A stretch of DNA of 34,703 nucleotides from JASTVH01 sp042862465. Its GTDB lineage: Bacteria; Pseudomonadota; Gammaproteobacteria; Pseudomonadales; Oleiphilaceae. The stretch is from positions 1 to 34,703 of the forward strand of contig JASTVH010000017.1 in assembly GCA_042862465.1 (NCBI GenBank), in the 5' to 3' direction. Under the pieces are notes generated by a model. That model did no database searches and was not told the origin of the DNA. It saw only the letters and a list, made by a program, of their open reading frames with translations. Below, one piece after another: positions 17,399-25,008 of this stretch; position 1 is the first letter of the stretch, and every line of letters starts with the position of its first letter. Both the position numbers and the translations under genes were made by a program.

Positions 17399-18346
17399 TT
17401 AGGCACCGGTAGGTTTTTCACGACGAGCGCTGAAGATATCGTCCAGATACATAAAAAAGCCAACCGGAAAGAGAGCGGCCACGAGAAGAGTTGGCAATAA
17501 ACCTTTTAATTTTACAAACTCCCTCTTTTCTTTTGGAACATGAAGCGCGAAGCGACTGGCCAATATCGCCTCTTTCACAAAGAAAAGCGGGTCTGTAAAA
17601 AACCAGTTTAACTCATTGTTTAATGTCCACCGCTTGCGTGCCAATCGCCCTGGCTCTCTGAGCCTCTTCAACTTGACAATTGCATGAGTTTTTCTTTCTT
17701 GGGACTCCTGAAAGTATATTCGGAGTGGTTGGTTAAAAAATCGGGTCTTATACTCCACTCCAATTGCATCCCAAACAAAACTCTCGGGCACGTACCCTGG
17801 TATCTCTTCAGGAAATAAAAAATTTTTAAGTACATCTGTCCTCTGAAAACCCCATTTTTCACCTTTAATCCTAAAGCGATATCGAATTTCCTGGGGGGTG
17901 GAATCTATAGAGTCCCCGGGGAATCGATCTCCTACGATATCCCCATTTTCCAATCGACAAAGGGCAGCTGCTCCCGAAAATTCATGCCGTTTTTCCACCG
18001 GGATTGATTGCCAGCTATCATAAAATGCTTGAAGCGCATGAGGCACACACTCATCATCTGCATCCAAAGTTAGAAAAAGTTCTCCGTCCGCCAGCTTTAC
18101 GGCGTTGTTGTGCGCCACTTTCTTATGATTATTCTCCTGCCACACATAGCGTATTGGGAAAAATGCTTCCGAAGACTTTCGCCAGCGCTCTATCAATTTA
18201 TCAGTTCCGTCCGATGAACCATCGTCAATTATAAGCCATTCAAAGTCACGAAATGATTGATTTAATAGACTTTCATACACTCGCTTTATCTTATCGACAT
18301 TATTATATGTTGGTGTAAATACAGTAAACGTGTAACGATGACTCAC
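17399..18346 (-). CDS. GT2-family glycosyltransferase
   Basis: A 315-residue inverting GT-A glycosyltransferase. The N-terminal nucleotide-binding region is 'FTVFTPTYNNVDKIKRVYESL' followed by 'EWLIIDDGSSDGTDKLIERW'. The metal-binding DXD region is 'LTLDADDECVPHALQAF' near residue 95. A hydrophobic stretch near the C terminus (about residues 280-302, 'LLPTLLVAALFPVGFFMYL') may anchor it to the membrane. Base composition is noticeably more A+T rich than the GT4 gene that follows with no gap. Together with sqdB 51 nt upstream it may form a two-gene insert of separate origin, making it a prime candidate for a sulfoquinovosyltransferase acting on the sqdB product (inference). Confidence 0.88.
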   Translation of the reverse strand: MSHRYTFTVFTPTYNNVDKIKRVYESLLNQSFRDFEWLIIDDGSSDGTDKLIERWRKSSEAFFPIRYVWQENNHKKVAHNNAVKLADGELFLTLDADDECVPHALQAFYDSWQSIPVEKRHEFSGAAALCRLENGDIVGDRFPGDSIDSTPQEIRYRFRIKGEKWGFQRTDVLKNFLFPEEIPGYVPESFVWDAIGVEYKTRFFNQPLRIYFQESQERKTHAIVKLKRLREPGRLARKRWTLNNELNWFFTDPLFFVKEAILASRFALHVPKEKREFVKLKGLLPTLLVAALFPVGFFMYLDDIFSARREKPTGA

Positions 18347-18397
18347 CTAAATTCCCCAATCAAAATCCGCGTCAACCGGCTAGTAGTATATGGCTAT

Positions 18398-19561
18398 TTA
18401 CTTTTTCCAAAGTGAATGACATGGAATTTTGGTTTTATCACAGCGATGGGCAAATTTTTTGGCAATATCCGTGACCTCTTCCATGAGCCCGGAGTCCAGA
18501 GTAATAGGTTCCAGGCCAAGTTTAATGAAGGTTTCATTTGAGACAAAAAGCTCGTTTTCATCAGCCTCATTGCGGGGATTATCCAGGTAGTTAATTTCGG
18601 ACAGTGTTAATGATGCCACCTTTTTGGCCAAATCCCGAACTTTGTGAGTCTCGGTCATTTGGTTAATGATTTTAACCTTGTCGCCTTTTTCGGGAGCATT
18701 TTCCAAAGCCAACTCGATACACCTAACAGTATCCTGAATATGGATGAATGCACGAGTTTGCCCCCCAGTACCATGGACTGTCAGCGGATAGCCAATAGCG
18801 CCCTGCATGAGAAAACGATTAAGAACAGTGCCGTAATCTCCATCGTAATCAAATCGGTTGATCAAATCTTCATGCTTCCGTGTATCTTCCGTCTGCGTTC
18901 CCCATACAATACCTTGATGAAGATCCGTGACTCTAATCTGATCATTTTTATTATAGTAAGCAAAAAGTAACTGATCTTGCGTTTTAGTCATGTGATAGAT
19001 TGATCCGGGATTAACAGGATATAAGATCTCCTGTTCGACTTCGGCGCCTTCGTCCGTCTCCACCTTGACTTCCAGATAGCCTTCAGGAATTTTCATCCCT
19101 GCAGTGCCATAACCATATACCCCCATTGTGCCAAGATGGACAACATGCGCGTCGATTTCGGCTTCTACCAAGGCGGCCAGAAGATTGTTGGTCGCGTTAA
19201 GATTATTGCTGACGGTATATCGTTTATGCCAGGAAGATTTCATCGAGTATGGCGCGGCACGCTGTTCTGCAAAGTGTATGACCGCGTCCGGCCGCTCCTC
19301 CTGTAGAAGCGTCAATAAACGATGATAATGTTCCGCAATGTCAAAGTTGAAAAACCCAATACGCTCTCCACTCACCTCCTGCCACGCCGCTAAACGTCGA
19401 GACATCGATTTTATAGGGGTGAGAGACTCAACCTCCAACTCCACATCGGTCTTACGTCGAACTAAGTTATCCACGATAATGACATCATGGCCCAGTTTTG
19501 AGAGGTGCAGCGCGGTCGGCCAACCACAGAATCCATCCCCACCTAAAACAATGATTTTCAT
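18398..19561 (-). CDS. sqdB: UDP-sulfoquinovose synthase (SQD1/SqdB/Agl3 family)
   Basis: The 387-residue protein matches SQD1 along its length by eye. It has the NAD-binding 'VLGGDGFCGWPTALHLS', 'IVDNLVRR', 'ESLTPI', 'HFAEQRAAPYSM', the catalytic Thr in 'LGTMGVYG', the Tyr-Lys pair in 'YHMTK', and 'GTVLNRFLMQGAIGYPLTVHG-GGQTRAFIHIQDTV'. The plant enzyme has the same blocks (GGDGYCGWATALHLS, GEQRSAPYSM, LGTMGEYG, GKGGQTRGYLDIRDTV). SQD1 joins sulfite to UDP-glucose through a 4-keto intermediate, giving UDP-sulfoquinovose. The start at 19561 has GGGAG correctly spaced; the upstream frame to 19573 does not. In most bacteria the gene serves sulfolipid synthesis beside sqdX/sqdD; here it sits among Wzx/Wzy-type glycan genes, as does Agl3 in archaeal N-glycan synthesis. 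Confidence 0.92.
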   Translation of the reverse strand: MKIIVLGGDGFCGWPTALHLSKLGHDVIIVDNLVRRKTDVELEVESLTPIKSMSRRLAAWQEVSGERIGFFNFDIAEHYHRLLTLLQEERPDAVIHFAEQRAAPYSMKSSWHKRYTVSNNLNATNNLLAALVEAEIDAHVVHLGTMGVYGYGTAGMKIPEGYLEVKVETDEGAEVEQEILYPVNPGSIYHMTKTQDQLLFAYYNKNDQIRVTDLHQGIVWGTQTEDTRKHEDLINRFDYDGDYGTVLNRFLMQGAIGYPLTVHGTGGQTRAFIHIQDTVRCIELALENAPEKGDKVKIINQMTETHKVRDLAKKVASLTLSEINYLDNPRNEADENELFVSNETFIKLGLEPITLDSGLMEEVTDIAKKFAHRCDKTKIPCHSLWKK

Positions 19562-19610
19562 GAAAACTCCCATCTTTATTTATACTGAATCATCAATGCT
19601 GCTCAAAATG

Positions 19611-19769
19611 TTAGCATTTGTCTAAAATGTTTTTTTTCAAGCTCACATCCAAACTCGGTACCAGCCCTACCTGACACCCTTGCCTAATCCAATGATCGCG
19701 TAGCAGGGCGGCCACGAGCTCGGCACCACCACCCTGCATGGAGCTGACGAAGAAGAGGAGGCGCTTCAT
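19611..19769 (-). pseudogene. 5' fragment of a GT4 glycosyltransferase
   Basis: A 52-codon open frame starts 'MKRLLFFVSSMQGGGAELVA'. Its first ~40 codons match the N terminus of the intact GT4 at 16241-17398 ('ILFFVSSMQGGGAERVASLL', then 'HW', 'G-QV-LVP'). After 'LVPS' similarity stops and the frame runs through A-rich sequence to a stop at 19611. The rest of the glycosyltransferase is missing. It overlaps the preceding sulfotransferase fragment by 4 nt (ATGA), preserving a cassette-like junction. It sits directly upstream of sqdB, where an insertion or deletion replaced the remainder of the gene. Confidence 0.8.
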
Positions 19770-19915
19770 GAACCGCCCACCCAAACGTGAATATCCAGTT
19801 CAGGATGAAGGCCTGTCAGCAGGCTCACCACATCCGGGTGATCATTCACTAGCTTCGGAAGTAGGGTAGCCCCATGAAACTTTGAGCTGATCACAAAATA
19901 GCGGCGCTCAAACAT
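19766..19915 (-). pseudogene. 5' fragment of a sulfotransferase gene
   Basis: The minus-strand frame from 19915 encodes 'MFERRYFVISSKFHGATLLP' then 'KLVNDHPDVVSL'. It is closely similar to the N terminus of the intact sulfotransferase at 15367-16248 ('MFEKAFFVLSPSYHGATLLA', 'KLINAHPEL'), including the unusual HGATLL loop. After about 33 codons it diverges into 'LHPELDIHVWVGGS' and stops, so only 49 codons remain; the tail may be the end of another lost gene joined by deletion. It overlaps the upstream GT4 stop by 8 nt, the same spacing as the intact pair. A functional PAPS-dependent enzyme is not possible. Confidence 0.82.
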
Positions 19916-21026
19916 TGGAAAACAATTCCTCCCACATCGCCGCAACCCGCTCCACCGCATACCGCTTTCGCGCCTCGACCGCATGCTCACTAAAGCGGCT
20001 TCGCAATGGGCCATCCGCCATTACCCGCTCAAGGGCACTCACCAAAGCATCAGGGTCATCCTGAGGCACCAGCAGGCCGTCCACCTCGTGACGCAGAATT
20101 TCCCGCGGCCCGGTCTCGCAATCCACAGCCACGGCAGGCAGGCCATGAGCCAGGGCTTCCAGCAGGGTATTGGGGAAGCCTTCGAACCGGGAGGTCAGCA
20201 CGTACAGATCAGCGGCCTCGTAGCACTCCCCGACATTGCCCACGGCACCGGGCAGCCGCACGCGTGATTCGAGCCCGCCCGCCCGGCACTGAGCCTCCAG
20301 GGCTGCCCGCTGCCTGCCTTCGCCGAGAATAACGAGCCCCCACTCGGGCCGTTGGCCGGCAAGCTGCCCAAAGGCATCGATCAGGCGGTCAAACCTTTTT
20401 TCCGGCCCCAGCCGTCCAACAGCAAGCAGGATATGGGAACAGCCCATATCCTGCTTGCTATCGGCCAGGGAAAAACGCGGCTCGTTAACAAGCATTGGTA
20501 GGGTCACCGGGTTCGGGATAACAACGATCCGACCCCGTTTCGCGGTGGTGTTCCCCGCCAGCCATTCAGCACTTAATTCGGTTTGCGCAACAACGGTTGT
20601 CAAACGGCCATAGGTATATCGCCGAGCCCGCTCCCATAGCCCCCCAAGTGGCATCCTTGGCGGATACGTACGTTCCGAACCAATCGTCGGAATACTGATT
20701 CCGATGGCGGCCAGAACAAGCAACACGTTGGCCGTGGGCATGAAGGCCACGGCCATGGAGGGCTGTTCATTGCCCAGAACCGCGCGCAGCGCACGCATTC
20801 GGCGCCAGTTGTTCGCTATTGCGTTCAAACCGCCCTGACTGGCTCCATCCAGGCCAAAGGCGATGCGGCGGACAGCCGGATGCAATGGGTAGAAGTCCCG
20901 ATCTTCTCCCGTAATCGTCACAATGATCACCTCCCACCCCTGGGCCGCCCAATAGTTGGCAAGGGTGACCATCACCCGCTCGGCGCCGCCAGAAGACAGG
21001 GAATGGATAAAAAAAAGTAGCTTCAC
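19908..21026 (-). CDS. GT4-family glycosyltransferase
   Basis: A 372-residue GT-B glycosyltransferase with the N-terminal 'FFIHSLSSGGAERVMVTLANYW'-type loop (residue 5 onward), 'SERTYPPRMPLG' near residue 118, and donor-domain segments 'AVGRLGPEKRFDRLI' and 'SRFEGFPNTLLEALAHGLP'. Initiation is GTG at 21026 with AGGAG eight bases upstream. It is a paralogue of the enzyme at 16241-17398, and both are followed by a sulfotransferase that overlaps by 8 nt (truncated here). Enzymes of this subfamily often transfer GalNAc or other hexosamines in repeat-unit assembly, but specificity cannot be read. A 106-nt gap separates it from the methyltransferase gene upstream. Confidence 0.9.
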   Translation of the reverse strand: MKLLFFIHSLSSGGAERVMVTLANYWAAQGWEVIIVTITGEDRDFYPLHPAVRRIAFGLDGASQGGLNAIANNWRRMRALRAVLGNEQPSMAVAFMPTANVLLVLAAIGISIPTIGSERTYPPRMPLGGLWERARRYTYGRLTTVVAQTELSAEWLAGNTTAKRGRIVVIPNPVTLPMLVNEPRFSLADSKQDMGCSHILLAVGRLGPEKRFDRLIDAFGQLAGQRPEWGLVILGEGRQRAALEAQCRAGGLESRVRLPGAVGNVGECYEAADLYVLTSRFEGFPNTLLEALAHGLPAVAVDCETGPREILRHEVDGLLVPQDDPDALVSALERVMADGPLRSRFSEHAVEARKRYAVERVAAMWEELFSNV

Positions 21027-21132
21027 AACAGAGGCTCCTGTTTTTTCGAGCGAGATATCCCCCGCAAGCTGGCCCCCGCTGCGCGTCCCAGCACTAATCT
21101 AAAAACCCTAAGAACCCGGCACATCTGCTTCA

Positions 21133-21825
21133 CTACTTATAATCTTTTTTAGCGGAAAAATAGAAATTCTGATTCGAACCGGTTAGCCCCATAGTCACCT
21201 GGAGCCAACGAAGAGATGCCCTCAATTTACCCTTCCAGTTGAGAGACTTTAAGTCCAGAAAAAAGACCCTCTTAACCGAAACCTCCCTGAAATTCGTTGC
21301 TATAACCTGATGCAACGAAAATTTTGAAAAGCTCTGCAGGTGTCCCCACCGATGAAATCGCTCACCACAATGTGGGCAAATAACGACCCCTTCAGTTAAG
21401 TCCTCATCAGCTGGCACGCTTCCTTCAAACCTCCCTCCTGGTTTAAGCACGCGATTAACTTCAGCAATAGTTTCTTTCAGAACACCATCGGAAAGATGCT
21501 CAATGACCTCTGTCATAATTACATAATCAAAATAGTCTTCAGGGAACGGAATATCTTGGGAATACCCCACTTTAGCTTTTTCGCCAAGGCCCAATTTATG
21601 TTGCAAGTTGGCAATAGATGCTTCGCTCGGGTCCAGAGAGTGTACATCCACACCCTTCTCACAAAGTAGCTTCTCGAGTCTACCAAGCCCGACACCAATA
21701 TTTAAAATGCTAACCGACGGCGGTATTAATTTAGAAAAAAAATCAATTCGCCCCCCATCGCGACAGCCCATAAATTGTAAGTTTTTATCATTTTGATAAA
21801 CGTCCCAAATTTTATCTTGATTCAT
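21133..21825 (-). CDS. SAM-dependent class I methyltransferase
   Basis: A 230-residue Rossmann-fold methyltransferase. Motif I is 'ILNIGVGLGRLEKLL' (about residue 40), with the acidic 'VHSLDPSEASI' after it, 'YVIMTEVIEHL' as motif IV, and 'NRVLKPGGRFEGSVP' as the post-IV element. A 'CPHCGERFHRWGHLQSF' segment (about residues 150-168) resembles a zinc-knuckle-like pair followed by the 'H...FS' seen in several glycan-cluster methyltransferases. It could O-methylate a sugar of the repeat unit or cap the chain; the target is not evident. The ATG at 21825 has AAGG seven bases upstream and overlaps the end of the flippase gene by 14 nt. The sequence is A+T richer than the flippase it follows. Confidence 0.85.
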   Translation of the reverse strand: MNQDKIWDVYQNDKNLQFMGCRDGGRIDFFSKLIPPSVSILNIGVGLGRLEKLLCEKGVDVHSLDPSEASIANLQHKLGLGEKAKVGYSQDIPFPEDYFDYVIMTEVIEHLSDGVLKETIAEVNRVLKPGGRFEGSVPADEDLTEGVVICPHCGERFHRWGHLQSFSKFSLHQVIATNFREVSVKRVFFLDLKSLNWKGKLRASLRWLQVTMGLTGSNQNFYFSAKKDYK

Positions 21826-23191
21826 TCGCAGCCTTGCTTCTTATTAAAGGGTTGAACGGAAAAACAATTATCTTCATTTCTTTTTTGGCGAAGACAAAAA
21901 GAAATCCATGCCATAATGAAACTGTAATTGCCGTAGATACTGCAGCCCCAGTTACACCAAAGATTGGGATCAAGAATAGATTAAGGCCAATATTGAGCAA
22001 TGCTGACAGCCATAAAGCCCTAGAAACAACTCTCTCAAATCCAGCCATACTCACCAATGGCCCCGTCAAACCAAGGGTCGCCACAGTAAGTTGACCCAAC
22101 GCCAGAATCGCGAGCGGAGTTTGGCTGCCCGTATATTCCGCCCCGAAAACCCAACCCACAATGGTCCCCCCCATAAACACGAAGGCAAGTGCAAGCGGCA
22201 GGGCAGCCAACAGCACGACGCGCGCACTCGCGGTCACCAGACGCTGCAGCTTTTCCATGTCGCCTTGCGCGTGGAGTCGGGCGAATTGCGGCGCGATCAC
22301 GGCATTAGCCGCCTGCAGGCCAAAGGCCACCAAGGTAGCGCCCTGCACGGCAACGCGGTAGATGCCGACGTCTGCTGCGCTGCCAAACCACCCCAGCATG
22401 ATAATGTCGGCCTGGTTGTTGATGATACCGGCACCGCCAATGAGCGTGAAAGACAGCGCACTCCTGAGCCACTGGCGACTTTGGTACTCCACTGGCTCAG
22501 TACGGCTCCCAACGGGCAGGTAGCGGCTGAGCATCCAACCGCCCACGAACAGGACGACTCCGGCCGCAGCGAGCTGGGCCGCCATGGCGTATTGGGGCTC
22601 GCGCAATGCCGGGGCGAGCAGAAAGAGCGACCCGATACCCACCAGCACCAGCAGCGGGCGCAGGAGTGTTCCCACGGTCTGACCGACGACTACGCGGTGC
22701 AGCCCCCGCATGGCGCTGGCGATGGTTTTGACCAGTGCCGCCAGCGGTAGCACCAGCAGCATGAGCAATGTGGTGTAGAGCTGAGCGGTGCTCAATCGAT
22801 CGGCCATGCCCCATAGCATCAGCAGACCAACAACGGAGACGCTGGCCGAGGCCAGCAGCACGAGCTGCCCGGCCCGTATAAGTGCACCTCGCAGCAGCCC
22901 CCACCGCTGCTGGCCGTGGGCGGCCGCAACTTCGCGCATGAGCAGCGTTGGCACGCCAGCTACGGCGGCCACCATAAGTAGGCTCATAATCGCGAAGGCG
23001 TAGGCATAGATTCCGTACCCTTCGGCACCCAGGCCGCGTGCAAGCACAACACCTGTAGCCAGTGCCACGACACGGTTGAGTGCCTGAACGCCAGCACTGC
23101 CCAGGCCGGCACGTATCAGGCGGGCGCGAAGCCCGCCACCCCGTGACTGCGCTAGCACGCGATCAAACCAGCCCCCGGAATTCACGTCCAT
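21812..23191 (-). CDS. wzx: Polysaccharide repeat-unit flippase (Wzx, MOP superfamily)
   Basis: A 459-residue inner-membrane protein with about 12 or more hydrophobic helices and the usual N-terminal pattern of MOP flippases ('RAGLGSAGVQALNRVVALATGVVLARGLGAEGYG' region, residues about 26-60). It would move undecaprenyl-linked repeat units across the inner membrane for Wzy. The start at 23191 falls inside the tail of an rmlB-like relic. Downstream it overlaps the methyltransferase gene. Composition changes within the gene: the first three quarters are G+C rich and the last ~250 bases (21812-22060) become A+T rich, continuing into the methyltransferase. This suggests a recombination junction in its 3' part. 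Confidence 0.88.
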   Translation of the reverse strand: MDVNSGGWFDRVLAQSRGGGLRARLIRAGLGSAGVQALNRVVALATGVVLARGLGAEGYGIYAYAFAIMSLLMVAAVAGVPTLLMREVAAAHGQQRWGLLRGALIRAGQLVLLASASVSVVGLLMLWGMADRLSTAQLYTTLLMLLVLPLAALVKTIASAMRGLHRVVVGQTVGTLLRPLLVLVGIGSLFLLAPALREPQYAMAAQLAAAGVVLFVGGWMLSRYLPVGSRTEPVEYQSRQWLRSALSFTLIGGAGIINNQADIIMLGWFGSAADVGIYRVAVQGATLVAFGLQAANAVIAPQFARLHAQGDMEKLQRLVTASARVVLLAALPLALAFVFMGGTIVGWVFGAEYTGSQTPLAILALGQLTVATLGLTGPLVSMAGFERVVSRALWLSALLNIGLNLFLIPIFGVTGAAVSTAITVSLWHGFLFVFAKKEMKIIVFPFNPLIRSKAANESR

Positions 23192-23289
23192 CTATCCGCC
23201 AGCAAGTCGGCGGCATGAGCGTTCTGTAGGATGTCCCGAATCAAAGCCAAGCCGATAAAGTCCGCGCTGCTGGTAGTCAGAAGTTTCAT
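23182..23289 (-). pseudogene. 5' relic resembling rmlB (dTDP-glucose 4,6-dehydratase)
   Basis: The 35-codon frame starts 'MKLLTTSSADFIGLALIRDI' and continues 'LQNAHAADLL'. This resembles the N terminus of RmlB ('MKILVTGGAGFIGSAVVRHI'), but with 'TSSADFIG' in place of the essential NAD-binding 'GGAGFIG', and it stops after 35 codons at the wzx start. It cannot bind NAD or act as an enzyme. It would fit the presence of rmlA elsewhere in the window. The match is short, so I am only moderately sure. Confidence 0.45.
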
Positions 23290-23309
23290 GGTTATCCTAG
23301 GTTTTCGAT

Positions 23310-23654
23310 ATGCTATGACGTCGCTTTGGCGGTATCTTCTTGTCTTTGAACGTCGCCGCTTCGCCGGCTGGCGCACCGACGAGCTCAACTCCCAGCCATC
23401 CCCCACTGTCCCAGCAGAGGCAGGCAGTTATACACTAGCACTGCCAGTCGCAGCACCGAGTCGTTGGCCGCGAATTTGCCCGACGCCTGGCGTTTCAGGT
23501 CCAGATCATTCTTGATCTCGCTATGAAACTGGTAATGGGTGCCATGCGCCTGAAAACAGTCGAGACCTTCTGTGGCGATAGCTCCAAGGTGGCCCTCCAG
23601 CTCTTGTTCCGGCTCCAGCAGCCAATGCCCCAGCCGGTCACTCATGTGCGTCAC
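23310..23654 (-). mobile_element. Decayed 3' part of an IS1380-family transposase
   Basis: One frame encodes 'HGTHYQFHSEIKNDLDLKRQ', 'SGKFAANDSVLRLAVLVYNC' and 'LPLLGQ', closely resembling the conserved end of IS1380-type DDE transposases (FHSEIKTDLDLERLPSGKFATN, YNLLRLIGQ). Near 23395 the signal shifts to another frame with 'RQPAKRRRSK', also characteristic of the family's C terminus. So at least one frameshift is present, and the catalytic 5' part and terminal repeats are missing. The stretch 23655-23860 upstream shows no intact frame and may be more of the same debris. Confidence 0.75.
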
Positions 23655-23861
23655 CAGCCAGATTACCCTTCGCTCTTCTCAGATGTGACCACCGTGTCGG
23701 CACTCCAACTCTACCCAAAGTGCTTCGCGTTTATCTTCGCGAATATTCTCCAATCGACCTGTCGTCGGACACAATCCAGTCGCTCATGTCTTGGGCTTCG
23801 CTATGCGGGTTCCGCTTCACGAGTTAGTCCAGTGACCGCCGTCCGTCCCGCGCCTGCTCCG

Positions 23862-23976
23862 GGTGCTGTATGACGCACCGCGTTTTCCTGGAACTCGCCA
23901 AAGATGAAATGCAGCATATCGTAGAAGTGCACCCCATGCTGATAACTTACAAGGTCATGGGCACCCTTTTTCCATT
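23862..23976 (-). pseudogene. Internal fragment of a WlbA/WbpB-type Gfo/Idh/MocA dehydrogenase
   Basis: Immediately after the wzz stop the minus strand reads 'KWKKGAHDLVSYQHGVHFYD' and 'MLHFIFGEFQENAVRHT'. The 'GVHFYDMLHFIFG' core is characteristic of WlbA/WbpB, the UDP-GlcNAcA 3-dehydrogenase used to make diacetamido-uronic acids. Only about 35-40 codons remain, with no start and no flanking homology. It implies that a uronic-acid pathway gene once followed wzz at this place. Confidence 0.7.
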
Positions 23977-24926
23977 TACCTGCTTTCCCTAGCCAACTTT
24001 CGAACATTTGTCACAAAATGCGCAACAAATGCCGCAAATATCCCCAACATTCCACCAAGTACCACCCCCAACATCACTATTATCTTTTTCCCAGTTCCAA
24101 CCGGACTCTGTGAACGCAGCGCCACCCCATCAATCCGAGCCCGCTTACTCCAGGCCCGCTTAAGCTCCTCGGCCTGAATATCCCCTTCAAGGTTATTGAT
24201 AGCCGACTCAAGCCCACCAACGTCTTGATTTATTTGCAAATCGCTAAGCAACAAGGCCAAACCCTGCTCGTCCGAGCTAATCGTTGGCCGCAAACGCCCC
24301 GCGTTACCCTCTGCCTTAACTTCCGGCGCCCCCACCTCTTTGTTCGCCTGCTTGGACATTAGACTCTCCTTCAAAGCCAACAGACGCTCCAGTTGAACTT
24401 GCTTGGCTTTCAGGGAACCGCGCAAGGTATCCAGCTTGTTGTCACTTTGCTTGACTAGTAGGTCAATTGTGTTGTTCTGATCTTCTACAACGGGTTCGAG
24501 CAGGGAACGGTGAAAGTCTGGCAAAATTTTAGACATTTCTTCCGTTGTATCGGTCTGGACTTGAACAAAACTGCTATTTTTGGGGACTTCAATTTGTGTT
24601 TTGAAAGGCACCCCCTCCAAGCCAGTTTTCTCTAGAAGTGCCATTTCCGCTTTCGGCAAATACCGGTTTTCGAGCTCTCCCTGCGTCGCAGATGGCTCGG
24701 AAACGAGCTGGTTCTGCCCAAACTCTCCGATTAGAAGATCGGTAGTGTAGCGGTAGGTAGGCTCTTTGCTGAGTGCAAACAATAGTGCCCCAAGGGTGAC
24801 CAGAGCCCATACACCCATGACCCACCATTTCTGCTCTATCAGTACCCTGGCCAGATCGACCAGTGAAATCTCGTCGTCGTTAGTGCGTTCGAATTCTTGC
24901 TGACTGGATGGTGAAGGCTGGGTCAT
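23976..24926 (-). CDS. wzz: Polysaccharide chain-length regulator (Wzz family)
   Basis: About 316 residues with the two-helix topology of polysaccharide co-polymerases. After a polar N terminus ('DDEISLVDLARVLIEQKWW') comes the first membrane segment ('VMGVWALVTLGALLFALS', about residues 35-52), a largely charged periplasmic region with predicted coiled coil (about 135-200), and the second segment ('IIVMLGVVLGGMLGIFAAFVAHFV', given in part, about 280-303). It sets glycan modal length together with Wzy. The start is ATG at 24926 with AAGGA seven bases upstream; an in-frame TTG at 24953 is less likely. The C terminus is followed at once by a WlbA-like relic. Its promoter region abuts a MITE-like palindrome. 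Confidence 0.88.
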   Translation of the reverse strand: MTQPSPSSQQEFERTNDDEISLVDLARVLIEQKWWVMGVWALVTLGALLFALSKEPTYRYTTDLLIGEFGQNQLVSEPSATQGELENRYLPKAEMALLEKTGLEGVPFKTQIEVPKNSSFVQVQTDTTEEMSKILPDFHRSLLEPVVEDQNNTIDLLVKQSDNKLDTLRGSLKAKQVQLERLLALKESLMSKQANKEVGAPEVKAEGNAGRLRPTISSDEQGLALLLSDLQINQDVGGLESAINNLEGDIQAEELKRAWSKRARIDGVALRSQSPVGTGKKIIVMLGVVLGGMLGIFAAFVAHFVTNVRKLARESR

Positions 24927-25008
24927 TGTGTTCCTTGTAGAATAGCTCGACAAACGCTGGCTGGCAGGACCGCCAGATGGGTGAAATCGAATTTGCGAGT
25001 ATCGGATT

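Noticed and set aside
19908..21026. Assignment of this GT4 as a dedicated SqdX/SqdD sulfoquinovosyltransferase
   Set aside because: Sequence shows only general GT4 motifs; its closest visible relative is the paralogue at 16241-17398, and neither shows a sulfoquinovose-specific feature I can name.
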